Source of the DNA: Apostichopus japonicus
Taxonomy: Eukaryota; Echinodermata; Holothuroidea; Aspidochirotida; Stichopodidae
Direction of reading: 5' to 3'
Assembly: GCF_037975245.1 (NCBI RefSeq)
Contig: NC_092565.1
Span: 11,898,499-11,962,498 of the forward strand
DNA length: 64,000 nucleotides
Shown here: piece after piece, positions 24,345 through 35,242 of the stretch
How the letters are laid out: every line of letters begins with the position of its first letter
Position numbering within the stretch: the first letter of the stretch is position 1
The notes under the pieces: model-generated
Told to the model about the DNA's origin: nothing
The model's input: the letters and a program-made list of their open reading frames with translations, nothing else
Databases searched by the model: none
Program-made: the position numbers and the translations under genes

Positions 24345-27300
24345 CTGTGAAGAAATATACATATATAAATGGCGACAGGCTATTAAATTGCCACCTTAGG
24401 AACTAGCTCACCAAAAAGGGACTTTACCGTCTACTGGATGAACTGGTACAAGTTCGGGCAGATGTGATATAGGGGCCCGGAATTAGGCAATTATTGTGAC
24501 ACACTAAGCAGCTACATGTGGATTTAAAGAGAAGCCATGTGGCTAGTAACTATGCAACCTCTGGTTTTCACTGACCTAATTCTATCTGATTCAATGTCTC
24601 TGCAATCAGAGTCCTCTTCAGTGTCAAGGAGGATGGAGAGCTCCTGTAAATGCTGCAGACTTTCACCCAGCTTCCTCACCTCCTGTTGTTGAGCAAGCTA
24701 GAATTGATCAGAAGACAGATACAAATAAGTTTGAATCAAGTGTTACTGTACGGCACGCAGAATACTATTTGCAAAGAATTGTAACAAGTGACTAACAGTA
24801 CATGCTGGGTGTTGGCCACACTTTCTTCCAATTCTTGCTTCAGGATACAGTCAAATTCATTAACTGAAAGCAGGACACCGTCCCATGCATTAACTGAAGC
24901 AGGACACCAACTCATTCATAAAATGACAGTACGTACCGTTTCATTCATTCACTGAAACAGATACCATCCCATGCATTAACTGAAATCGGGACACCAACTC
25001 AATCATTAGCTGTAAACAGATACTGTTTCATTCATTGACTGAAATCAGGACACTGATGTTAAGATCTCATTCTTTAACTGGCAGCAAGACAGAGGGGGGT
25101 TTTCTTGGTCTTAATATCATTTGCCAAATCAGCCTAAGGGATATGTAACATTTTAATTGATGACCAAGAGCATAAAACAAGACATTTTGCAACTTTAAAA
25201 TCAGAAAAAAATTGCCATAATTCACATATTTTTCTGGCATTGAATAGAGAATTAGTACTTTGTATGCTATTTGCATCATTTAAGACAGCTTTTTTCCTAC
25301 GTTTCCTATAAACTGGTTGGAAAACAGATTGCCAAAGATTAAACTGAGGACTAATACATGTCTTAGTTTGACCATCTTGCATGCGGTGGGGACTCCTCAA
25401 TGCTGGAATTTTCTGATGTAACAATGAACACGGCGTGTGTCGAGCCATAGATCGTGATGTCATTTTTGGGGAGAACAAAACTTATGACATATCGATTATA
25501 TGTATGACCTCGCATCACAGTCCAATTCGACAGTTTACTACCTATTTGAGACGCCTCTCTGTGGTTCCACATACCTCTCTATAGTACTCTACCGGTGGTG
25601 ATATAAAACTCAGACCAGCTGACTTCATACAGCTCACAGCACTACAAATGTTTGGTGTATACAAGCCCACATGTTGAACCCCTTCACAGCCATGTTCCTT
25701 AAGGAAGGTTTTAATCTGATTTGGACCTGCAAGGGCCAAAGCAATAATACAGAAATATTCAATTCTTGAATGAACCTGGAAAGCAACCATTCAATCTGCA
25801 CAGGCTGCATAATTTTTCTGGACGGCAACAGTGGCATTTCCAAGGGGGTGCATTTGTTATTTTTTTTTCAAAGTTAGCACTTTGCCTGAATACTGAATTA
25901 TCCTTATCAAAGAGCTGTTACATATGTGAGAGAGACAAAATGTTTTGTTTTACATGTTTTTATGTCAATTTGTCCCCAATCCGTCCTGCCACACTATGAG
26001 GGTGCTACTTTCCCCTTTGATCACTTAGGTTTCCATGACAACTCAAGTTATCATTATTTCTTTAACCAGTCCATGACCTTGGTTAGAAGTCTTTTTAACA
26101 CAGAGTAAAAAATGCAATCCAGTGACAATGTTTATTTTTAGGTTTGGTGATCACTAGTTTTGGCTTTGACCATTGAAAGCTTAGGTTTCCATGACAACTC
26201 AAGTTATCACTTTTATATTATATGGGACCAATTGATGATTTCATATCTATCAAAACAACAACCCAAGACCAGATGCCCTGTTTGGGTTTGAAGTTTTCAT
26301 CCCCTCTATCTCTGCTAATGGGTCAAAATTCTGAGAATTAAGTACATCGCTCTTGATTGCGTGACTTTTTACTACTCAATAATACCAAAAAGTTTGGAGT
26401 GTTTGGTAGGGATCGTTCAGTATTAAGTGTTTGCACAATGGTACTTTACCATACCACCTTGAAAATATGAAAAGAATAACAAAGAATACATCAAAATTGC
26501 ATTCAGGTCCTTGAAGCACTATGACATCACAGATTTACAGCTCTAAGACAGCTCTCAGATATGACTTTTAAACTAAGGTATCTCTCAAACATAGTTCTTC
26601 AAGATTGTTTTCGTAGCTGTTTGGGTGAGTTTGTTCTTCACAATGATCTCTGTCTTGTATTAGAAAGTGTAAAAGTAAGTTGGCCTGACGTTTCCATCCT
26701 AGCAGGATCTTCTTCAAAGGCTAAATGACAAGTTATGATAAGATATTTTATGACAAGATATTTTATTATAATGACAAGTCATTTAGCCTTTGAAGAAGAT
26801 CCTGCTAGGATCGAAACGTCAGGCCAACTTACTTTTACACATTATCTTACACAGGCTATCTAGTGGATAAGCAGTTTGGAAACAGTTTTATTTTGTCATG
26901 TATTAGAAAGATAATGTTTGGGATTACGTCCCCTTTCATGTATGACCGCACAATTCTTTTCAGTAGGAAGTATTTTTCTTTAACTTTGAGAGACATCGGT
27001 ACCCATTTGCGACCTTTTCCTATCGTCTGCTGATACAGATTACGCGAGTTTATCTATTTAAGACTTTGCTATACTATTTCCTCCATCTGGGGCTACAGTA
27101 TTGCAGGCCTAGAATTTCACAATTTTTTTGGAGCCACTTGCTGGAAAAACGGCAACCACGTTCATCCACTTCCATGTATTACTGTAAGTTGTGGACTATT
27201 AAAGTTTTTTGAGTTACCGGGCCCACTGATAGCTTCGGCAAAAACAAACGCAGGCTTATCAGGATCTGTTTGGGAGGACTCGGTGAGTGACAATCCTTGT

Positions 27301-30300
27301 TCAGAGCATCTCCAATATTCAAGAGCTTTGAGGCGGAGACCTGATGATGTCTCCTTGACCACCATTCCCTGTTCCTCATCATCGTTTCTACGGAAAAAAG
27401 AAAAGAAAAAAATAGACAATCCCAGTAAAACTGCTGAGTACTGATATTCAGATTCATGCACGGATAAAATATTTAGAAAAGAGATTATTCGCAAACTCCT
27501 ATTCCTTCACACTGGACACTCTACCTGTAAATCGCACATACTCATACGATAGAAGTCTATTGCGTCAAAGTTACTGTCAAATTGTCTGCATCACTGAATA
27601 AAAGCCTTACATGTTTTTGTCCCTTCAGATATGACCTTTTTGTTTTGGTTAAATTTGATGAAAATGTTAGAATGAATCTTTCGTCTTGATCATCTTCTGT
27701 AGAACTCATTTGTTCAGTGACTCAGATGTGCTTCAAAAGTTTTAAACTTTCCTTTTATAATTTTCTTGCTGAGTTATTCTTGAAATCTGATACTGTACAC
27801 TTTGAATGCTTACTTAGATGTCAATGTTGCCTGTATTTTTATAAGTTCACCAAAAAGTTCAAAATGCAAATTTTTGGGAAAAAAATAAGATTTTTCATCT
27901 GCACTGATAAATGTTTCAACTATATATCATACAGAAACAGAAAGCTGTTGACTGGCGAGGGTATTCCTTGCAATATTTTTGTGTGAGAAAGTTCAACAGT
28001 AATACTGCAAGTTACAAGATTTTGAAGTGTTGATCAAACTTGACTTCAAGTGATCAAGGCTCTCTCTCTCTCTCTCACTGGCTTGCTGCCTTGCTCGCTC
28101 TTTCTATCTCTTTTGTACTAATGCAGCCCTAGCTATCGACTATCAGACCATCCAAGCTTTACTTTTGAGTGTGATCCAAAACAAGGTAACATATTGGTTA
28201 AATTAGTTTAAAATTAATACCCAATATTTTAGTAAAAGATTTATTTTTAAATACAATAATCTAGAACGAAAATTGGAAGAAAAACTAACTAATAAAAAGG
28301 CACCCAATAGGATTGAAATCACGTCAATTTGGGTTTTGATGTTTTCAATTAAACATTTAAATTTAAGTAAATTTTTGGGAATGAGGTTGCAAAGAAAGGA
28401 AAGAAAAGCAGTGAAACCTACTGTATGTAGTCAGGTCACACTAACCAAATCAACAAAGACCCCCCACCCCACCCCCACCCCCACCATGCTTGTTCTTAAA
28501 CTTTTCCATGGAATTGTCACATACAGCATCAACTTAGGTACAGCACTTCTAGATTTAGCTGGTACATGAATTGCATGGTACATTAGGTATTGTGTACAAA
28601 TCTGTCCCTCGTGCAACAGTTGTCCATCCCTCCAATTCTAAATTTGTGGTTACAAACATCACAAGAGAGCTGTGTAAAACTAGCCTTTGTGATCTGAAGG
28701 GGCAGAGCCAATTTTTTTCCCATTTTAAGAGTCAGAAAATTTAGGTTTTATTAACACTTGAATTGATATTAATGAGTTTTCATTGTTGCACCATATAAGC
28801 TCTAACCCTTGTTTATGACGTTTGAGTGGAGAGGGAGGGGGGAGTGGGAGGGAGAAGATCAAGTTTGGCTGACATTCATTCTGGGGAGATGTTTGTTCTG
28901 GTATTAGGGAACTTATATGCAAAATGGTGCTATCACATCCATCATTTAACTACATTCCTCTAGTAAAAATTTTTGTAAGTATAATTTATGCACACCTGTG
29001 TTATAAAATGTAAGCCAATTGGAAGCAACTTTGGGGGAGGGGAGGCTGAGTGGAGGAGGGACATGTCCCGAGTGGCTATGGCCTGTATATACTTATGATA
29101 TCAAACATTACAATTACATAATAGTAATTGAATTTGACTTCTAGTGACCTTTGACATCCACCAATTGCAATGGCATGAATGTACTGAACAAGGAGCATCT
29201 ACAAACCAAGTATTCAACTAAGCTGTACTTTCTGAGTTATTGTGTTCACATGGTTTTTCAGACTGAAATTCAGTTGACCTCCAATTACCTTTGACCAATG
29301 ACCACAACAGAAAAAAATATAGTTGCTTTACTCACTGCAGTTGATCTGCATGCAAGGTGCACAGTTATTTCGAGCTTCATTTCTAGAGTTATGTGCAAAC
29401 AGGGTTGTTGTTGAAGACTTTAACCCAAAGTAGTCAAGTATTAACTGCACTGAGTTTTTTTGTGATGTAATTACAGTAGCTGTATTTTTACAAACCATGA
29501 TATTATCTCAAGTTTGATAGCCATTTTCCTCTTTGTTCATTCATGCTGAACTGAAGTTGGTCAGATAACTTAGAGTTGTGTTTCGTGTCTGTGTGTGATC
29601 TGCGATGTATTCCCAATTTTCTCCCCCCCCCCCCTTGTTTTTTGGCTTTAGTTTTAGATGATACTTCATGTTCTAACGTTATGTGACATTTATCTGATCA
29701 CACACATTAAAGTAGTATATGTAAAGAAAATTTTCCTCTCAAGTTTAGAACAATTTTCTGTGGTAATTCTTTCAACTCACATACTTTGTTTTGATCGCAG
29801 ACACCATCTACTAAACAGCTTCAATTTATAAAAACCTCCTTACATAACCCCAAATTAACTACTGTATTCTCTGAATGCCTCTTTCCACAGCAGAAACGAC
29901 TCTAGTCATAACCTTAAGAGTTAAATGTATCATAATTTTGTTACTCTATTACTCCCCGGATGCTCACCTTTCTGGTTCCACCCAATTACCCCCACCAACC
30001 ATCCCCAGAAGTCTGAGAAAGAATTTCCCTCTGATCAAGGTTACTTTTCCTTATCAGTGTTACCTCCCAGAAGCTGCTTTTCCAAGTTCTCCCACCTACC
30101 TCCCACTTCCCTCAGCTTCTCTCCCCCACATCCCAGCTTACCCAACCTATCCCCTCCTCCACCTTCCTCCCCATCACCCTTCCCACCTGGCATGTGCTCC
30201 ATCCTAGAAGACCATTCTTAGACTTTCATTAGAAACCTGAAACTAGTTTATAAATATGAAAAAGCAAATCTTCTGGTATTCACACTCACAGTTTGTTTGC

Positions 30301-31046
30301 AACTGATATCACACATATGGTTTTGGATAGTAAAGCTTGCAAAAATAAAATGTCCACTATAACAAATACTCTCATCAAACTCACCTGTTGATGCTGAATC
30401 TCTTCATTCCTAAACACCGTTCGTACCAACTCATGGTCTCGTTGATTGTTCCTTCGCGACAGGCGAGCGTTACATGGTCAAAATGAGTTACGTGAGATTC
30501 TTTGGAATGATCCAATTGATCATCAATCACATTTGTGAAGCCCGGTAGAAAGGCACCTCTGTATTGCGACGTGTCCAGTAACGTGTGTACCATGTTACCG
30601 AGGCCCGATTTGATCACAGCATACCTCAGAAATCCAGAACCACCCTCATCAATCGTTCGTAAATCGTATAAAATGTCGGCACCGTTCCCTCTGGCGACAT
30701 CTAATGTCTTCTCGATATCTGATGGCTCAAAGGCAATGTTGAACACAGAATGACTGGAAATGGAATTTTTGCAGACGGATTGAGGTAGCGCAATTGACGG
30801 GTCAAGTATAGGTAGATGCTGACCATTTAAGATCTTCCGGTCCACGTTCTGATGAGACTGTCCGTTCTCTGGGTTCATCATCTCCGTGACCAGAAGCCTT
30901 GCGGTCCCGCTTTGCATAGCCCATTGTCTCACATTCGAATAGCTACTCTGTGCAAATATCTTGAAACCAGCTTGTTTCAATTTAGCAAGAATGACAGGAC
31001 CATGCGTGACAGCCAACTGGATATGATGTACTGCAAGGCCAACCAT
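24176..31046 (-). CDS. HPDL: 4-hydroxyphenylpyruvate dioxygenase-like protein, complete, 5 exons, 424 aa
   Basis: Coding exons on the minus strand: 31046-30385, 27387-27218, 25726-25575, 24697-24576 and 24344-24176. All are GT-AG with matching phases, 1275 nt with the TAG. The protein is a two-domain VOC-fold non-heme Fe(II) dioxygenase. The three iron ligands are present: His191 in HFDHVTLAC, His296 in GVQHVGLYTPNI and Glu388 in TFFLELIQREG. HPDL rather than HPD is indicated by YRGAFLPGF, QHVGLYTPNI and GFGAGNIKALWRAV. Human HPDL is a mitochondrial protein that makes 4-hydroxymandelate for the coenzyme Q headgroup. The start is the ATG at 31046 (GAGATGG, good context); in-frame codons upstream lead to a stop without another ATG. 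The protein is about 50 residues longer than human HPDL, partly from the exon 4 segment. No clear mitochondrial presequence is visible. Confidence 0.93.
24576..24697 (-). CDS. HPDL: HPDL coding exon 4 (residues 329-368 plus two bases)
   Basis: The acceptor is TCAATTCTAG and the donor is AG/GTCAGT. The 40 residues (LAQQQEVRKLGESLQHLQEL then SILLDTEEDSDCRDIESDRI) fit in phase between exons 3 and 5 and align with the ARQGILLDGD region of human HPDL. Only ILLD is clearly shared; the rest is divergent, helical and charged. Confidence 0.82.
24841..25083. repeat. Degenerate about 35-bp tandem repeat (HPDL intron 3)
   Basis: About seven diverged copies built on CATTAACTGAAA-CAGGACACC and TTCATTCA. 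It begins 144 bp upstream, in HPDL sense, of exon 4. Confidence 0.75.
25575..25726 (-). CDS. HPDL: HPDL coding exon 3 (residues 278-328)
   Basis: The acceptor is CCCTTGCAG and the donor is GAG/GTATGT. It reads PNQIKTFLKEHGCEGVQHVG then LYTPNICSAV and so on to PPVEYYRE. It contains the second iron ligand His296 in the family signature QHVGLYTPNI. This is one of the best-conserved exons in the window. Confidence 0.96.
26025..26210. repeat. Pair of 29-bp direct repeats (HPDL intron 2)
   Basis: TTAGGTTTCCATGACAACTC followed by AAGTTATCA occurs at 26025-26053 and again at 26181-26209, identical by eye. A GTGATCAC/TTGATCAC relative lies before one copy. It is too short to assign to a family. Confidence 0.7.
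26668..26898. mobile_element. Hairpin retroposon-like element with 12-bp target duplication
   Basis: A 63-nt arm at 26667-26729 pairs with 26778-26840 at 62 of 63 positions across a 48-nt A/T-rich spacer. The arms hold CAAAGGCTAAATGAC, GATCCTAGCAGGATC and GGCCTGACGTTTC. The 12-bp direct repeat TGTATTAGAAAG lies at 26656-26667 and 26899-26910. It brackets the palindrome plus a 58-nt unpaired tail. A long duplication of this size points to target-primed insertion rather than cut-and-paste. The CGAAACGTC end next to a small stem-loop recalls Penelope-like element termini, which is inference. Confidence 0.65.
27218..27387 (-). CDS. HPDL: HPDL coding exon 2 (residues 221-277)
   Basis: The acceptor follows a strong T/C tract (TTTCTTTTTTCCGTAG) and the donor is G/GTAACT. 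It encodes NDDEEQGMVVKETSSGLRLK, ALEYWRCSEQGLSL and FVFAEAISGP. This matches the GLEMTAGFGLGGLRLTAL..LVLAESLPG region of human HPDL, the linker between the second-domain strands. Confidence 0.9.
29130..29300 (-). repeat. Diverged member of the AGGTCA repeat family
   Basis: Read on the minus strand, it contains GGATGTCAAAGGTCAC and TTGGTCAAAGGTAATTGG-like blocks that resemble the unit at 7480-7840. It lies in HPDL intron 1. Similarity is partial. Confidence 0.45.
30385..31046 (-). CDS. HPDL: HPDL coding exon 1 (residues 1-220 plus two bases)
   Basis: This exon encodes the whole N-terminal VOC domain and the start of the catalytic domain. Visible features are the N-terminal strand GLAVHHIQLAV, SSHSVFNIAFEPSDIEKTLD, GNMVHTLLDTSQYRGAFLPG and the iron ligand His191 in THFDHVTLAC. 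The donor AG/GTGAGT lies at 30384. One large first exon covering half the protein is striking, since human HPDL is encoded in a single coding exon. Confidence 0.95.
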
Positions 31047-31589
31047 CTCAAGACTTAAATGAGACAAAGCAACAAAAAATTCTCAAAAATGCAAATGAAA
31101 AGCAACTTTTATAAGGCCATGGAAAGAAAGTTTTTGATTTGTATCCGAACATTTTTTTAATTGGCATGATGCTTCTTTCCTTTTTTTTACATTATTATCA
31201 TTATTATTGTATTCAGTTTTAAGCTTCCTTCATGATTTTCATAACATACAGGCCTACTGTACCACCTTATATGAATTTTATTGCTACTGATAAACTGATG
31301 TACTGTAGGCCTATCACTGAGGGAGATCAGTTTTGGTGACTAGGGTACTGCATGTGGGTAGTACTAGTACTACTACTAAGTAAAAACTTGGCGTAATTAA
31401 TGTCATAAAGTTATAATTATACCATTTTATTTTTTAGGTTTTTAGCTTTTTAGCTATTGTGTCATTAATGGAAATTTGGGCAGGATTCTTTGGAACATGC
31501 AGGTGGTGGAAGCAATCTAACTTTCATTCCTATGGCCAAATGGAAATGAGATTTCCTTCTTGATACATCATATTTACAAGGTTTCCTTT

Positions 31590-31840
31590 GTTTTGCTCAG
31601 ATGACCTTTGACCTTGACTGAAAAACAATAAGCTCCATCTACATCTAGAGGGCATACACACACAATTGATCCCAGTTTAGAGATTCATAAATTTTGACCT
31701 CTGTTGACCTTAAATGACTTTTCACCTATAACAAACCATTAGGCTGCTTGAATTCAATATAAGACATCCTGAGGTCAACCAAGGTTTCCCTTCTTGAGAT
31801 ACTGTGGGGCACACACAAAGGCATCACAAAAAACACATGG
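31590..31840 (-). repeat. AGGTCA repeat family member with perfect DR1
   Basis: On the minus strand it reads from ATCTCAAGAAGGGAAACCTT to AAGGTCAACAGAGGTCAAA and then CAAGGTCAAAGGTCATCTGA. It thus shares both the 5' ATCTCAAGAAGGG start and the AGGTCA-rich end with the RAB24 intron 3 unit. The perfect AGGTCA-A-AGGTCA lies at about 31604-31616. It sits about 0.55 kb upstream of the HPDL start codon. Confidence 0.65.
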
Positions 31841-31849
31841 CACTGTCCA

Positions 31850-34170
31850 CACACACTCCAACCTACACCTGTATGCATGCAAGCCATCAAGACAGCAAAG
31901 CTTATGATTATCATTGCAATCGAGCATGAGGCATTTGAACATATTAGTAAAGGCAATTAGGGAACTGATCTTAAGGAATTGGAATGAATAAGAAAATATA
32001 TATAGAACTTCTCAATCCTTTTAAATTGTATTTTTAGGGAGATATGATCACTGGATCCGAGGTTGAATTAGAAGTGTAATATCATTACAATTCCTTATCA
32101 CACCAATTCACCTCCTTGGTTTATTCATGACATTGCAAAACTTGTGAAATATTTTGACCATCAATGAGCAACATTTACAGTATGCTTGTTATAAAAATTC
32201 TGACTTTAACTGGGATGTTATCTTTTCCTTTAGCTTTTGAGGCCAAACATTTGGACTACTATCTGCTAAGTTCTAACTTAAACCTAAGTTAAACTTAGTC
32301 CAAGCCTAAATTTTTTATAAAAAATGTTGGATACATTGTTAGCCTGTTTCATATACTGTAAGGGTGTACTTGTATGTATTCCTCCCTGGTACTATCATCA
32401 AAATATCCATCTCAAAAAGTATGTCAGACAAACCATCCGTCTTCAATCTTTACTAAAGTGTATATTTTAATTGCATAATTCTTACATTCAGACATTATTT
32501 TGGACTTATTTTCAGTATTATTCTGTTTATGAACAATTAGAAATGTTAAGAACTTGAAGTTAAACAACATTACCTATTTAACTCCATTCAAGTTCAATTA
32601 GAAAATGTAAGCTTAGGCCAATCAAACTGAACAGCAAATGGTACCAACGTAACTTGTTTATAATTACTGTAGAATGTTACCAGATTGATGTTAAGAAATC
32701 ATAACAACTAGAAACTACTCCAATATTGTTTTTTCAAGATGAAAAATTTGCATTCCCTACATGTGCATAATTGATTTGAGCAAAATTCTAGACCATATTC
32801 CGATACCTGTTTACTACTGTATGTAGCAACCTACTGTAGTGTTAGGCCTAATGCAACGGCTATGGATATGAGGCACATCCATCAGCATTTCTGACGAAAT
32901 TAAATTATATTTGAGGGCATTGCGACAAACATCAAACGGTTGAAAAAAATGGAGATAAGAGGCTCCATGGTAAAAGGGAGGTGATGGGCAGGGAAGTTAC
33001 TGTATGGCCCTTTGCAAATTTTGAGAAAAAGGAACATCAAATTATAAATTTGTGCATCAAATACTGCACTACAGAGCATTTCATGCCTAAACATAACTCA
33101 GCTAATCAACATAGGCCTTATATATCCAGCACATTCGTTAATTCGCGAAATTGGTATTGTTACTAGGCTAACTGTGCCGAGAAACATTGAAGTCACTCAC
33201 CACGAGGGAAGCAAAATGTGCAAACCTGGCAGCCTAATTTGATGAAATTACATTGTGAAAAAGACGTAAAGAGGATGTCTTTACTTTAATGTTTCATAGC
33301 AAAAGAACAAACCTAGAACATCAGTTGATATTTTCACCTTCCATATGTTTTTGAATCAAGATATTTTCACCTTCCATATGTTTTTGAATAATCTGTCCCT
33401 TAAACATATACTATAGTGTCATCGTGTGGGTCAACATCAATATCATGTCCCTGGAAATTACTGAAAATATTTGGTCACCTTAGCCTACATATATGTATAC
33501 CACCTTAGGGAAAGTTTGGTGACATGTATGCGAAGTTACCGTACACCATCATAACTACTAAAACAAGACGCTATTCGCACAACTGCTATATGTGTACTAT
33601 AGCCTCGCCTACTATACTGTCGTGAATAGAACATAAATGTGAAGTAACGTTAGTCAGACAGAAGTGATATAGCTCAGGTGTTAGTTTTATATAATACTAA
33701 CTTTCTTGCACTAATTAATTTCTTACCAAAATCAGTAATGACAACTACTTGGCGGTTGAGTTTTGTCGTTGATTTGGGTAGAGTTCCAATGATAGCTCAA
33801 GCATGTAATATTTTGAAATATTATGTAAGTACTGTACGATACTGTACACATAGAACTAAAATAACTGTACATCGAAGTAAGTAGGTCGGCAGCATAGGTG
33901 AATAATATTCGTACACTACCTGAAAGTCATATTCCTGATTGGGTGAAAGTTCGATCACATGCTGCGAGTACTGGTAGAATTGGATTTCTTTTTTACTCAT
34001 TCTATAAGCCCTTGACTGTCAGAGAGAAATTCAATTCCATCGCTTTCGTAACATCGTCATGTTCACAATGTTACAGTCTCGATATCGGGCGTCTGAGGAC
34101 GAATGTGGATCAAGTTGTTTGACTTCCGTACCCAGGCAAGTCAATTTCCTTTAAACAGTGCTGTTAACGC
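31850..34170. other. HPDL upstream region, no gene recognised
   Basis: Mostly A/T-rich single-copy sequence. A 33-bp tandem duplication lies at 33327-33390. An inverted CCAAT (GATTGGG at about 33935) lies in a slightly more complex block, 33640-34130, that might hold an HPDL promoter or first exon, but nothing decisive marks a start site. Confidence 0.35.
33327..33390. repeat. 33-bp tandem duplication
   Basis: GATATTTTCACCTTCCATAT then GTTTTTGAAT is present twice head to tail without visible change, so the duplication is recent. Confidence 0.9.
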
Positions 34171-34179
34171 TTTCTAGTC

Positions 34180-35239
34180 ACTTCGCCCAACAACCATTTC
34201 GCCCAACTGCCATTTCGCCCAACCAGCCTGGTCATTTCGCCCAACCAGCCTGGTCATTTCGCCCAACCAGCATGGTCATTTCGCCCAACCATCATAGTCA
34301 TTTCGCCCAACCAGCATGGTCATTTCGCCCAACCGTGTTGGTCATTTCGCCCAACCTTATTTTTACTAATATTCAGTCAGCATAATATTACTTTTTCTAT
34401 TCCACTAGTTCAATTTGATTTATTTTGGGTTAGGTTACTTCGTAATAGGTAAATAAAAAAGTAAGGTCCGCTCGATATCGATCGGAGTCTGAGCAGTTAT
34501 TTTGGGTATAATGGGAGGATTACACTACTTTAGGCGTTTACGCATACAATGGAAGTTATATTATTATACAAACACAGGGGAATCGGTCTTCATGAAAACC
34601 TATCAAACCTTACCCCTAAAACACTGATCCATCCTACTGACTAACAATTCCCGAACGTTTCCTTATTAAATTAAAAATATATATATAAAATTGAATTACT
34701 ATATTTAATCAATGTAACCACTTTATCAATGTAACCACAGTAATCACATATGTAATCAATTTAACCACGACTTCAAGTTTCCTTAATACTCGGTTCGTAT
34801 CCCGTAACGTTAACAATTCCCGAACGTTTACTATATCAAACCTAACCCCTAAAACACTGATCCATCCTCAAGATTCCTTAATATTCGGTTCGTATCCTGT
34901 AACGTTAAAAATTCCTGAACGTTTCCTTACTAAAGTTATACAAAGTAAAGGACTTCAAGTTTCCTTAAAATTCCTTAATATTCGAACGTTTACTATCAAA
35001 CCTAACCCCTAACACACTGATCAATCCTCAAGTTTCCTTAATATTCGGTTCGTATCCTGTAACGTTAACAATTCCGGAACGTTTCCTTTTGAAATATCAT
35101 ATTTAATCAAGGTTGGGCGAAATGACCAGACTGGTTGGGCGAAATGACCAGGCTGGTTGGGCGAAATGACCAGGCTGGTTGGGCGAAATGGTAAGGTTGG
35201 GCGAAATGGCAGTTGGGCGAAATGGTTGTTGGGCGAAGT
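34180..35239. mobile_element. 1.06-kb foldback element with TTCGCCCAAC minisatellite ends
   Basis: Left end: ACTTCGCCCAACAACC, ATTTCGCCCAACTGCC and then several CATTTCGCCCAACCAGCCTGGT units (22 bp) to about 34360. Right end, 35111-35239, is the inverse with the same order, ending GGGCGAAGT. GTC flanks both sides (34177-34179, 35240-35242), a possible 3-bp target duplication. The interior holds about three copies of a roughly 100-bp unit with AACCTAACCCCTAA, ACACTGATCCATCCT, GGTTCGTATCC and GTAACGTTAACAATTCCCGAA. No transposase frame exists. Superfamily is unknown. Confidence 0.8.
34570..35100. repeat. About 100-bp internal tandem repeat of the foldback element
   Basis: Three to four partial copies of an ordered block: AACCTAACCCCTAAAACACT, GATCCATCCT, AAGTTTCCTTAATATTCGGT, TCGTATCC, GTAACGTTAACAATTCC and GAACGTTTCCTT. 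The copies are diverged and differently truncated. It fills most of the space between the two inverted terminal arrays. Confidence 0.75.
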
Positions 35240-35242
35240 GTC

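Noticed and set aside
30535-31058. Plus-strand frames opposite HPDL exon 1
   Set aside because: Antisense shadows of the real minus-strand exon.
31046-31067. A TTG-initiated extension of HPDL adding seven residues
   Set aside because: Non-ATG start without support; the ATG at 31046 has a good context and suits the family N-terminus.
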